A stretch of DNA of 64,000 nt, taken from NCBI GenBank assembly GCA_034401795.1, contig CM067359.1, positions 140,728,454 to 140,792,453 on the forward strand. The letters run 5' to 3'. Made by a program: the position numbers and the translations under genes. The notes beneath the pieces were generated by a model, which was not told the origin of the DNA, ran no database searches, and saw only the letters and a program-made list of their open reading frames with translations. This DNA is from Chaetoderma sp. LZ-2023a (lineage: Eukaryota > Mollusca > Caudofoveata > Chaetodermatida > Chaetodermatidae). This document shows, piece by piece, positions 11,901-24,531 of this stretch; the stretch's first letter is position 1; the number at the start of each line of letters is the position of its first letter.

Positions 11901-14900
11901 TAAGTTTTGACAATGTAAATGTTTCAGTAGATACATTGTATGTAAGGTTTGATAATGGAAATGTTTCAGTAGTATAACTGTATACAAGATTTGATAATGT
12001 AATATGTCAGTAGTATACATTGTATGTACGGTTTGATAATGTAAATGTTTCAGTAGAATACACTGTATGTAAGGTTTGATAATCTGAATGTTTTAGTAGA
12101 GTACGCTGTTTGTAAGGTTTGATAATGTAAATGTTTCAGTAGTGTACACTGTATGTAAGCTTTGATAATATAAATATTTCAGTAGTATTCACTGTATGTA
12201 CATATTTGACAATGTAAATGTTTCAGTAGTATACACTGTATGTAAGGTTTGATAATGTAAATGTTTTAGTAGAGTACACCGTATGTAAGGTTTGATAATG
12301 GAAATGTTTCAGTAGTATACACTGTATATAAGGATTGACAATGTAAATGTTTCAGTAGTATAGACAGTATGTAAGGTTTGATAATGTAAATATTTCAGTA
12401 GTATACACTGTATGTACATATTTGATAATGTAAATGTTTCAGTAGAGTACACTGTATGTAAGGTTTGATAATGTAAATGTTTCAGTAGTTTACAGTGTAT
12501 GTAAGGTTTGATAATGCAAATATGTCAGTAGTATACACTGTATGTAAGGTTTGATAATGTAAATGTTTCATTAGAGTACATTGTATGTAAGCTGTGATAA
12601 TGGAAATGTTTCAGTAGTATAACTGTATGTAAGGTTTGATAATGTAAATATGTCAGCAGTATACATTGTATGTAAGGTTTGATAATGTAAACGTTTCAGT
12701 GGAATACACTGTATGTAAGGTTTGATAATGTAAATGTTTTAGTAGAGTACACTGTTTGTAAGGTTTGATAATGTAAATGTTTCAGTGGAATACACTGTAT
12801 GTAAGGTTTGATAATGGAACTGGTTTAGTAGTATACACTGTATATAAGGATTGACAATGTAAATGTTTCAGTAGTATACACTGTATGTAAGCTTTGATAA
12901 TGTAAATGTTTCAGAAGTATACGCTGTATATAAGGTTTGACAATGTAAATGTTTCAGTAGTATACACTGTATGTAAGGTTTGACAATGTGAATGTTTCAG
13001 TAGTATACACTGTATGTAAGCTTTGATAATGTAAATGTTTCAGTAGGGTAAACTGTATGTAAGGTTTGATAATGGAAATGTTTCAGTAGTATACACTGTA
13101 TATAAGGATTGACAATGTAAATGTTTCAGTAGTATACACTGTATGTAAGGTTTGATAATGTAAATGTTTCAGAAGTATACGCTGTATATAAGGTTTGACA
13201 ATGTAAATGTTTCAGTAGTATACACTGTATGTAAGGTTTGACAATGTAAATGTTTCAGTAGTATACACTGTATGTAAGCTTTGATAATGTAAATGTTTCA
13301 GTAGAGTACACCGTATGTAAGGTTTGATAATGGAACTGGTTTAGTAGTATACACTGTATATAAGGATTGACAATGTAAATGTTTCAGTAGTATAAACTCT
13401 ATGTAAGGTTTGATAATGGAAATGGTTCAGAAGTATACGCTGTATGTACCTATTTGGCAATGTAAATGTTTCAGTAGTATACACTGTATGTACACTTTGA
13501 TAATGTAAATGTTTCAGTAGGGTAAACTGTATGTAAGGTTTGATAATGGAAATGTTTCAGTAGTATACACTGTATATAAGGTTTGACAATGTACATGTTT
13601 CAGTAGAGTACCCTTAATGTAAGGTTTGGTAATGTAAATGTTTCAGTAGTATACACTGTATGTAAGGTTTGATACTGTAAATGTTTCAGCAGTATACACT
13701 GTATGTAAGGTTTAATACTGTAAATGTGTCAGCAGTATACACTGTATGTACGGTTTGATAATATAAATATTTCTGTAGTATACACTGTATGTAATGTTTG
13801 ATAATGTAAATGTTTCAGTAGTGTACACTGTATGTAAGCTTTGATAATGGAAATGTTTCAGTAGTATACACTCCATGTAAGGTTTGATAATGTAAATGTT
13901 TCAGTATAATACACTGTATGTAAGGCTTGATAATGGAAATATGTCAGTAGCATACACTGTATGTAAGGTTTGATAATGTAAATGTTTCAGTAGTATAGAC
14001 TGTATGGAAATTTTGACAATGTAAATGTTTCAGTAGAGTACATTGTATGTAAGGTGTGATAATGGAAATGTTTCAGTAGTATAACTGTATACAAGATTTG
14101 ATAATGTAATATGTCAGTAGTATACATTGTATGTACGGTTTGATAATGTAAATGTTTCAGTAGAATACACTGTATGTAAGGTTTGATAATGTAAATGTTT
14201 TAGTAGAGTACGCTGTTTGTAAGGTTTGATGATGTAAATGTTTCAGTAGTGTACACTGTATGTAAGCTTTGATAATATAAATGTTTCAGTAGTATTCACT
14301 GTATGTACATATTTGACAATGTAAATGTTTCAGTAGTATACACTGTATGTAAGGTTTGATAATGTAAATGTTTTAGTAGAGTACACCGTATGTAAGTTTG
14401 ATAATGGAACTGTTTTATTAGTATACACTGTATATAAGGATTGACAATGTAAATGTTTCAGTGGTATACACTGTATGTAAGGTTTGATAATGTAAATGTT
14501 TCAGTAGTATAAACTCTATGTAAGGTTTAATAATGGAAATGTTTCAGAAGTATACGCTGTATGTACCTATTTGGCAATGTAAATGTTTCAGTAGTATACA
14601 CTGTATGTACACTTTGATAATGTAAATGTTTCAGTAGGATACACTGTATGTAAGGTTTGATAATGGAAATGTTTCAGTAGTATACACTGTATGTAAGGTT
14701 TGATAATGTAAATGTTTCTGTACTATACACTGTATGTAAGGTTTGGTAATGTAAATGTTTCAGTAGAGTACACTGTATGTAAGGTTTGATAATGGAAATG
14801 ATCCGTAGTATACACTGTATATAAGGTTTGATACTGTAAAATGTTTCAGTGGTATACACTGTATGTACATGTTTGACAATACAAATGTTTCAGTAGTATA

Positions 14901-16725
14901 CACTGTATGTAAGGTTTGATAATGTAAATGTTTCAGAAGTATACACTGTATGTACATATGTGATAATGTACATGTTTTAGTAGAGTACACTGTATGTAAG
15001 CTTTGATAATGTAAATGTTTCAGTAGTATACACTGTATGTAAGGTTTGATAATGTAAATGTTTCAGTAGTATACACCGTATGTAAGGTTTGATAATGTAA
15101 ATGTTTCAGTAGTATAGACTGTATGTAAGGTTTGATAATGTAAATGTTTGAGTAGTATACACTGTATGTAAGGTTTGATAATGTAAATGTTTCGGTAGTA
15201 TACACTGTATGTAAGGTTTGATAATGTAAATGTTTCAGTAGGATACACTGTATGTAAGCTTTGATAATGTAAATGTTTCAGTAGTATACACTGTATGAAC
15301 ATGTTTGACAATGTAAATGTTTCAGTAGTATACACTGTATGTAAGGTTTGATAATGGAAATGTTTCAGAACTATACGCTGTATGTAGGCTTTGATAATGT
15401 AAATGTTTCAGTAGGGTAAACTGTATGTAAGGTTTGATAATGGAAATGTTTCAGTAGTATACACTGTATATAAGGTTTGACAATGTACATGTTTCAGTAG
15501 TATACACTGTATGTAAGGTTTGATAATGTAAATGTTTCAGTAGAGTACCCTTAATGTAAGGTTTGATAATGAAAATGTTTCAGTAGTATACACTGCATAT
15601 AAGTTTTGATACTGTAAATGTTTCAGCAGTATACACTGCATGTAAGATTTGATACTGTAAATGTTTCAGCAGTATACACTGTATGTACGGTTTGATAATA
15701 TAAATGTGTCTGTAGTATACACTGTATGTAACTTTTGATAATGTAAATGTTTCAGTAGTGTACACTGTATGTAAGCTTTGATAATGGAAATGTTTCAGTA
15801 GTATACACTCTATATAAGGTTTGATAATGTAAATGTTTCAGTAGAATTCACTGTATGTAAGGTTCGATAATGTAAATGTTTCAGTAGTATACACTGTATG
15901 TAAGGTTTAATAATGTAAATATTTCAGGTGTATACACTGTATGTAAGCTTTGATAATGTAAATGTTTCAGAAGTATACGCTGTATGTACATATGTGATAA
16001 TGTAAATGTTTTAGTAGAGTACACTGTATGTAAGGTTTGACAATGTAAATGTTTCAGTAGTATACACTGTATGTAAGTTTTGATAATGTAAATGTTTCAG
16101 TAGAGGACATTGTATGTAAGGTGTGATAATGGAAATGTTTCAGTAGTATACACTGTATATACGGTTTGATAATGTAAATCTTTCAGTAGAGTACATTGTA
16201 TGTAAGGTGTGATAATGAAAATGTTTCAGTAGTATACACTGTATATAAGGTTTGATAAAGTGAACGTTTCAGTGGTATACACTGTATGTAAGGTTTGATA
16301 ATGTAAATGTTTGAGTAGTATACACTGTATGTAAGGTTTGATAATGTAAATGTTTGAGTAGTATACACCGTATGTAAGGTTTGATAATGTAAATGTTTCA
16401 GGTCTATACACTCTATGTAAGGTTTGATAATGTAAATGTTTGAGTAGTATACACTGTATGTAAGGTGTGATAATGGAAATGTTTCAGTAGTATACAGGTA
16501 TATAAGGTTTGATAATGTGAACGTTTCAGTGGTATACACTGTATGTAAGGTTTGATAATGTAAATGTTTGAGTAGTATACACTGTATGTAAGGTTTGATA
16601 ATGCGAATGTGTCAGTAGTATACACTGTATGTAAGGTTTGATAATGTAAATGTTTCAATAACATGTATTGTTTGTAAGGTTTCATAATATAAATTTTTCA
16701 GCACTATACACTGTATGTAAGGTTT
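8990..16725. repeat. 43-bp minisatellite with higher-order structure, about 180 units
   Basis: The unit contains TTTCAGTAGTATACACTGTA followed by TGTAAGGTTTGATAATGTAA, giving a 43-base period over about 7.7 kb. Recurrent variants include AGAGTACACTG, GGAACTGGTTTAG, ATAAGGATTGACAATG and CCTATTTGGCA. Marker variants recur at exact multiples of 43: GGAACTGGTT at 10,709, 10,967 and 11,225 (258 apart), then 12,816 and 13,332 (2,107 after the first and third). The minus strand of the consensus has no stop codon in any frame, which explains the many 60-118-codon ORFs here; they are not genes. Confidence 0.97.
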
Positions 16726-16940
16726 CGGTAGTGCTAACGTTTTGCTATTGCTAACTGTATGTGCAGTCACAGCTGGCACCCGAGATCAGGTGTCATTTGC
16801 AGCTAAAATATGTTGGCTCATTTAGAAACGCAACCAAGCGCATATCCTATGACAATTCACCTGTATTAATATACCACCTGCCTATTGTAGCTAATTGTTT
16901 GATTGAATTAACCCTTCAATGGTTAAATGCTAGCATCCAT

Positions 16941-17315
16941 ATCTAGCTATGCTCTGACCATTTCAATTTAGGCCCTGCCCACTGTTTACCCATGTGGTAA
17001 TCGATTTGTTTTCTTTGAACTTGAATTACCAGAATCCTACTTTCAAGGTTGACATACATGAAAACTGTTGTATATTTCGAAATTAAGTTGACTGGATGAT
17101 ATAACTGTCTATGGCAGCATCGACTACTAGTCAAATTAGTTTCAAAATACTCAACATGATGCATATTAAATTGTAAATCCATGAAAGACATACAATTCGT
17201 ACACTTGACATACTTTTTGACGTTCTTGCCGGGGACTTCTAACTTACTATGATTGTGACATCAGATAATGTGACATAATTGATTATGACATCAGATACTT
17301 GAGTGACAGATTATA
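16941..17315 (+). mobile_element. MITE-like element, subfamily B
   Basis: Starts TCTAGCTATGCTCTGACC with GGCCCTGCCCAC. The B-type left arm follows (AATCGATTTG, TTTCAAGGTTGACATA), then a core hairpin with TATGGCAGCA, then CATACAATTCGTACAC and the B right arm (GATTATGACATCAGATACTT, GAGTGACAGA). Confidence 0.8.
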
Positions 17316-18150
17316 TCTCTCTGTTAACCATGCTCCATAACGTGGTTGCGTCAAACATGTGCTACAGAATCACGAAAACAATTTCAATAGGAGCTGTTGC
17401 CTCCCTTGGATGGAAATTCCGTTGTTGCACATGTATGCAAATTATAATTGTGTTTCCAGAATTCAGCTTCAACAGATTGCTACGTTAAAAAACATTACAC
17501 ATCGATCTGTACTAAATTTAGTGCCACTGAGCTTCAAGATTGCATGAGGTGACATCCTCAGATATATATATTTATATATTATATCTAGAGATATATTATT
17601 AAAATCCAATGATTCGACCATGCCCGATCGAATTCAAGGTGTATTGCTCTAAAATTAATTAGTTCAAGATAATTACTTACAAACCTATCAGACTGATCAA
17701 TATCAGATTCAACATCGGGATGTAGTCATACGTCCTTGCACGTGCTTGCTACTAATGTCTAACACGAAGAATTACTCAGACGTCGATAGAATAATGACCG
17801 TTATATAAATGAATAGATCGGTGGTGGCCCCAGGAAATATTTCTCGGTGCTGTGGTGGTGGTGCATGAGAGGGCACGGTTTCTCTCATTGGGCGCAAGTT
17901 TGGTGGATGGGTTGGGAGGTGGTATCCACCTCCCAAAAGGTTGGCGGGTCTGGGAATCATCCGCTTGGAAAATTAGAAAATTAGATGATTTGACAAGCCA
18001 TTTCCTACAATCTGAATGATAAACAATTTTTCTTATTTTGTTTCCTAAATAAAATAATCATATGAAATGATCTAAATGCATATTTCTATGGGCGGAGGAA
18101 AGTGGAGGAAATTGTTACATGAAAAGTTAAGGTCTACTACTCACAAAACG
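17316..18150. other. No recognised gene
   Basis: Contains an AT-rich palindromic patch near 17,560-17,600 and a G-rich stretch (17,820-17,950) open on the minus strand for 62 codons. That ORF is proline-rich with no recognised domain. Confidence 0.4.
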
Positions 18151-18930
18151 GTTACAAGTATTGCTTCCTTCAACAAATGATACAATTATTGTTTCTTTCT
18201 ACAAAAGACGAAACATGATACAATTTTTGTTTCTTTCTACTACTCTCCAAAAATGGCACAATTATTGTTTCTTTCTACAAAACACCAAACATGATACAAT
18301 TATTGTTTCTTTCTACAAAACACCAAATTAATACAATTATTGTTTTTGTTTTTTTCTACAAAACTTTAAAAAATGACACAGTTATTGCTTCTTTCTACCA
18401 AATTCCAAACATGATACAATTATTGTTTCTTTATACAAAACTCCAAACATGATACAATTATTGTTTCTTTATACAAAAATCCAAACATGATACAATTATT
18501 GTTTCTTTATACAAAACTCCAAACATGATACAATTATTGTTTCTTTCAACAAGACTTTAAAAATTACACAATTATTGTTTCTTTCTACTACTCTCCAAAT
18601 ATACAATATTTGTTTCGTTCAACAAAACTTCAAACATAATACTATTATTGTTTCTTTCAACCAGACTTCAAACATGATACAATATTTGTTTCGTTCAACA
18701 AAACTACAAACATGATACAATTATTGTTTGTTTCAACAAAACTTCAAACATGATACAACGATTGTTTCATTCAAACAAAACACCAAACACGATACAGTTA
18801 GTCTTTCTTTCAACAACACTTCAAACATGATACGATTATTGTTTCATTCAAACAAAACACCAAACACGATACAGTTAGTCTTTCTTTCAACAAAACTTCA
18901 AACATGATACGATCATTGTTTCATTCAAGA
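18150..18930. repeat. 38-bp minisatellite
   Basis: About 20 units built on AAACATGATACAATTATTGT plus TTCTTTCTACAAAACTCC. Successive copies are 38 bases apart in the best-conserved part (for example 18,407 and 18,445). The right end is more diverged, with repeated GATACAGTTAGTCTTTC variants. Confidence 0.92.
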
Positions 18931-19167
18931 AAAATGATACAAATACAGGTTATTTACATGCAACACTTATTGTTTTCTTCCATAAAATGTCCAACAAAGC
19001 CTGAACAACTAACTGCCATTTCTTTGTTCACAGTCAATTCCTGTAAACACGATACAATTACGAATATCCGAAAAAAGTCCTAACAAATAACATTATATAG
19101 CAACATAAAATATTGTACTCCTCTTCATAATGATGTTACTGAAGTCAATTCTCTGGATCGGATGTAT

Positions 19168-19667
19168 NNNNNNNNNNNNNNNNNNNNNNNNNNNNNNNNN
19201 NNNNNNNNNNNNNNNNNNNNNNNNNNNNNNNNNNNNNNNNNNNNNNNNNNNNNNNNNNNNNNNNNNNNNNNNNNNNNNNNNNNNNNNNNNNNNNNNNNNN
19301 NNNNNNNNNNNNNNNNNNNNNNNNNNNNNNNNNNNNNNNNNNNNNNNNNNNNNNNNNNNNNNNNNNNNNNNNNNNNNNNNNNNNNNNNNNNNNNNNNNNN
19401 NNNNNNNNNNNNNNNNNNNNNNNNNNNNNNNNNNNNNNNNNNNNNNNNNNNNNNNNNNNNNNNNNNNNNNNNNNNNNNNNNNNNNNNNNNNNNNNNNNNN
19501 NNNNNNNNNNNNNNNNNNNNNNNNNNNNNNNNNNNNNNNNNNNNNNNNNNNNNNNNNNNNNNNNNNNNNNNNNNNNNNNNNNNNNNNNNNNNNNNNNNNN
19601 NNNNNNNNNNNNNNNNNNNNNNNNNNNNNNNNNNNNNNNNNNNNNNNNNNNNNNNNNNNNNNNNNNN
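19168..19667. other. Assembly gap (500 N)
   Basis: A run of exactly 500 N. The round length suggests a placeholder, so the true distance may differ. ORFs spanning it are artefacts. Confidence 1.
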
Positions 19668-19754
19668 AGTATTTGTTTGTTACATATCGCAAACAGACCT
19701 TTAGTTTCCTCTATTGTGTTCTGCCTTAAATAATAATCAGGTATAAATTTATAG

Positions 19755-19923
19755 GCAGTAACCATTCAAATTAGTTTCAAAATATTCAACAGCTTACCTG
19801 TATAGTTTCCTGGAAATTGAGATTCAGAAAGTGTAGGGATATATTGATCTCATGACGGGCAAAGCGTGGGTGGAGGTTAGATAGATACAGACAGGGCATA
19901 GCTAAAACTGGATTGCTCCATTC
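19755..19923 (-). mobile_element. MITE-like element, fragment
   Basis: Core half (CAAATTAGTTTCAAAATATT), splice-donor block in reverse (CAGCTTACCTGTATAG), then GTGGGTGGAGG and AGGGCATAGCTAAAACTGGA, ending GCTCCATT. The remainder may lie in or beyond the upstream gap. Confidence 0.75.
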
Positions 19924-20329
19924 AGGGACATCACGTGATAATACTATCAGAGATAAAGACATTTGTCTTCTCACATTTGTTATTTGTAATCGCATTAGTG
20001 TTCTGTCTGAATAATCGAATATTAGAATATCCAATCAAATAGACCAATATGAATGAATATTCAAATAGCATACGAATATTCTAATATGTATGGAAAATTA
20101 GAAAATTGTCTGAAATTGAAAACAAAATTGACTTTTCAAAATGCCTGCCAAAATGTTACTTGCTCGATCAATGTAAAACGTGGTCAATTTCTAATTTAAA
20201 AAAGGTTTATTTTTAGTCTATGTGGGAGGAAAATAAGACATGTCTTATGAGCGTGTCTCCAACTTACGTACGAATATATTACAGTAAATAAATCAAGAGG
20301 CGAATAATAATATTATCAACTGTCACAAC

Positions 20330-20385
20330 AGTAATAACAACAATAACACTAATAATAATGATAATAATATTAATAATAATAATAA

Positions 20386-20416
<31 letters not shown>
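20330..20416. repeat. (AAT)n then (GAA)n microsatellite at the LINE 3' end
   Basis: AAT-type triplets (20,330-20,385) pass into a GAA run (about 20,386-20,416). Read on the minus strand, the LINE 3' end is followed directly by (TTC)n. A matching (GAA)n run starts at about 26,290 on the other side of the element. Confidence 0.9.
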
Positions 20417-20417
<1 letters not shown>

Positions 20418-20599
20418 CTTTTCATATACTTTATTACACTCATTCCATTGGACAAAAACTAAAAAATATCATACGATTACATAAAACATAAAAACTCAAT
20501 ACAGTGTATCAATATAAAACATGAGCATATCAAAATGTATCACAAACTTCAAGATATAAGCAAGAATAAGCAACGTATAAAACCTTGAAAGATAAAAGT

Positions 20600-23500
20600 T
20601 TATAAAAGCCCATTAAAAACAAGATTATCATTTTCAATCGTGCACAAAAAACTGTCAAACGCCCAAAAATATTCGAAAACATACAGGGCCCCCTTGTTTC
20701 GATAAAACTGAAATTCTATTTGAATTCGTGAGTGCAATCTCGAGAGACATTCTCGGAGTGGATCAGTTCGTGTATTGCCATCCAACAGATGTTGTCTGCT
20801 AACATAGATAGCCATTTTACAGTTGGATAAAAGCCAATTAGACAAACGGTGTCTAGTTTTTCGTTTGGATTTGGCTGAGCATTGGGGACAGGGAAAACCT
20901 CTAACATAATCAGCCATGTCAAAAACATCGGTCTCCAATAAATACAACACGGATCTTTTTACAGCTAAAAGTAATGGCTGAATACGTGAGCACGTTAAAA
21001 AACATATGAGTAATGTCCTCTTGTTCACCACAGTGAGGGCAGTGATCATTAGGACGATAACCTGCTTTGTAAAGAAATATGCCTGTTCCCAATGCGCCAT
21101 GTAGAATTTTCCATGATAAATCACCCTCAAAGCGTGTACATGGAAATTCGTAAAAACAACGACAATTTGTCACAGAGGAAATATCTAACAACAAAACATC
21201 TGCCCATACATTAATACTATTGCTACGTATACTATTTGCATAACATTTTAACAATGACGTTCTATACAATTCTTTCGGGCTGTTAGATGGAAATGATACA
21301 GTACATTTAACAAGGTCATTAGTAAACGAAAGGTCAATTTGATGCAGGGAACTAGGCACATTATCTGGACGATTAATCTTGTGCCGCCATTCCAATGGCA
21401 AACTTTTCCATAACGTATTAAGGTTATTATCTAGTAACCGCTTAGAATGATTGGGCAATTTATTTGACAAAACATCAACAGACACTTTCTGGTGGCAATC
21501 AACAATATCAGCTACTGTAGTGATATTGGCACTTATAAAATCTTTTAAATAAAAGGTTAGCCCAGTTCGGTGGTTTTTAATCATTCCATTTAGAAACAGT
21601 GGCTCGTGGAGAATATCCGCTGTACAAGATGGCAATGACACTCGGGAGACAGTAAAAGAAAACCAGGATGTTAACAATGTTTTATAAAAAGATGCTACAT
21701 ATCCAAGAGTACCTGTATCAAGGTCAATATAAAACAGCTGATCATCATAATTGAACTCATGCGCTCGCTTTAGAAACCAGCTAGTAAACTTAAAACAAGG
21801 ATGCGATTGACGAAAATACAGAAAATATTATGCATAGCAAATACGAAAAGATGTAATTCTAGAATTCAGATGCACCAATCCCTGTCTACCGTCTTCTAAC
21901 GATAGCGATAATAATTCTTTTGGTAGCCAATGTTTTCCAATCCATGCAAAATTAATTAAATGTCTCTGGATTGAATTTATAAGATCTACTGGTGGATCAA
22001 TGACAGTAAATTTATGCCATAATTTAGATGCAGTGAGAAGATTTGTAACAATAATACGGCCTCTTAAGGAAAGGGCTCGAGATATATTGTGCCATTTGGC
22101 TAGTTTAGTAATTACATCCGATTCCATGTTTATCCAATTTTGATTAAAATATTCAGCCGAATTTCCGATGAAGATCCCAAGAATTTCTAGCCCCTTGTTA
22201 TTCCACTTGATTCCCAATGGGTCGTCTGTACGATTCTTCCATATGCCCGCCCATAGCCCTTCAGATTTCTCTAAATTAATCTTTGCATTAGATGAGGCTG
22301 AATATATAGCCAACCAATTTTGTAGATTGACAAAATCTTGATTAGATGTAACGAATGCGGTGACATCATCGGCGTAAGCAGAAACTGTCACCTTTTCATT
22401 GGTGGTATCGGGCAAGGTTACTCCCTTTAATCCTTGATTTGAACGGAGTTTGTTTAACAACGGATCTATGCAAATAGTATACAACGCACCTGACAGGGAA
22501 CAACCTTGCCTAATACCACGTCCGAAGGAAAAAGGAGCCGACAATGAGTTGTTTATTTTAACTAGACTGTATACATCTGTATACAACGTTCTGACACATT
22601 TTGAATAATATTCACCAAATCCAAAAGCTGAAAGAGCATCAAATAAATAATGGTGGCTTACGCGGTCGAATGCCTTTTCTTGATCTAAGGAGACAACACC
22701 AAGTGGTAGCGAAAGACAGTTAGAATATTCAACAACATCTATTATTAATCTAATGTTATTTGCAATTTTTCGCTTTGGTATACAGTAACCTTGGTCTGCA
22801 TGAATAATGTCCGGTAAAACAGTTTTCATGCGGTTGTATAAAACCTTTGAAAGAATTTTTAAATCGAAGCAGAGAAGTGACACGGGTCTCCAGTTTTTCT
22901 TAGGCAACAGCGTGATCACAGCCCTTTTACATGACGTAGGCATTCTCATTTCCCGAATTGATTGATTAAAAACAGCAAGAAAATCATTAGCGATAGTGTC
23001 CCAAAAAGTTTTATAAAATTCAGAAGGCAATCCATCTATGCCAGGTGCCTTATTATTATTTAGTTTGTGAATTGCGGCTGATAATTACAGAAAAATTAAT
23101 GGGTTTCTCTAGATCATTCTTTGAACATTCACTAAGTTGTGGAAGATCCGATAATAATACATTTTCAGATTGCTTACAAATTCCAGTATTATTATACAAA
23201 TCTCCATAAAATTCAGAGGCATAATTCAATATATCAGAATCCTCGTTTACAATTGTCCCATCAGGCAATGTTAAATGAGAAAAAGTGTTATTTATGGCTC
23301 GTTTGTTTTCAAGATCGAAAAAGTATTTTGTTGGGCTGTCTGAGTCGTTAACATGTTGGAAGCGTGACGTCACCCACGCACCCCTCGTTTGCTGCTTTAA
23401 AAGAGTTGCAAAATGTCTTTCCGTTTCTTTTAGTTTTTCACGTATTTCTCCATTCATTGCGACCTGATTGGACAATTGTTCTATCTCAGTTTGCATGCAC

Positions 23501-24468
23501 AAGCTTTGTTCTTTTAAAATATCCGCGCGGTCGCGCGAAAAACATTGAGACAATGTACAAATGTGTTTCTTTCCCATATCCCACCAATTCTGGATGCTCT
23601 CAAAGTGAGGAGCTCTTTCCCGCCATTTCCCCCAAAAATCAATAATTAGATTACAATATTCTTTCTCATTTAACAAATCAGTATTCAAGCACCAGTAAGC
23701 ACTTTTACGCTTAGGTGCTTTGAATTGAATAGAGTGGTCAGAATCGATGCATGGTACAGCTGTAGATGATCGTAAGAACTGCTTAAAAATGGTAGAAATA
23801 TAAAATCTATCGAGGCGAGAGGAAACACCATCTGATCGGGTCCACGTAAACGTCCTTGCCGTGGGGTGTAAAAATCTAAACACATCTACAAGATTGCGGC
23901 GATTAATTAGTGCTTCTAGCGTGCGCACAGCAATTGGGTGTGGCTCAGCAGCAGAGGTCCTATCGATTTGATGATCGATTGTACAATTAAAATCACCTCC
24001 GATAATTATTGGGTAAATCTCTGTTAGCGTAGATAGGTGAATATTCAGGAGATCAATACATTTTACTTTTTTACATGAATCAGTCGGATTATATATATTA
24101 ATCAAATAAAAAAACCTATCATTTATTTTAGCAGTAACATGTAAAATTCTACCGGGGACAACATTAAAAGTATTAATAATATGAACATTAAGTTTGGGTT
24201 TAAAAATTAGTGCCACACCAGCTGCACTATTGCTAAAATGTGAAAACATCATTTCTCCCCTCCATATTAAACGCCATATAGGTTCATCTGAGATACTTGT
24301 ACGCGTATCTTCAACAAATGCGATATCAGCATTTATTTCTGATCGTAGTTGATTAAAAAGTCTAAAACGTTTAAAAGAGTCACGACAACCTCTCGTGTTA
24401 ATGGTTGCAAATGAGAGTTCTGCCATAATCAGGATGAATAGAAATACTAATGTAGTGATGTAATACAT
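20600..24468 (-). pseudogene. LINE ORF2: endonuclease and reverse transcriptase, disrupted
   Basis: The open frame starts at 24,468, but the start at 24,426 (MAELSFATINTRG) fits the family better. The APE-type endonuclease is clear: GGDFNC near 23,990, SRLDRFYIS near 23,815 and DSDHS near 23,735. After a frameshift near 23,087, the reverse transcriptase (AAIHKLNNNKAPGIDGLPSE onwards) has LDQEKAFDRVSHH, GRGIRQGCSLSGALY and the catalytic YADD motif near 22,365. A TAA at 21,828-21,830 interrupts the same frame, which then continues. A second frameshift near 20,994 falls inside the Cys/His motif (CPHC...HMFFN). The C-terminal part ends at 20,600. Both frameshifts look like single-base insertions, so the copy is not functional as read. 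Confidence 0.9.
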
Positions 24469-24531
24469 AACTAGTTATTAGATAAAAGAGACAATATCAG
24501 TTTGACAATAAGTAGGTTATCAGTAAAAGTA

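Noticed and set aside
9672..16685. Many minus-strand ORFs of 60-118 codons with a shared peptide pattern
   Set aside because: They are the 43-bp satellite read on its stop-free strand. Frames change at each unit, and nothing suggests selection on the protein.
17772..17960. Proline-rich 62-codon minus-strand ORF
   Set aside because: No domain, weak length, and no splice-supported neighbours; probably chance in a G-rich patch.
8990..18930. CRISPR-like look of regular repeats
   Set aside because: Units are directly tandem with no unique spacers, and the window is animal DNA with introns and LINEs.
19093..19765. ORFs of about 200 codons on both strands
   Set aside because: They consist almost wholly of N from the assembly gap.
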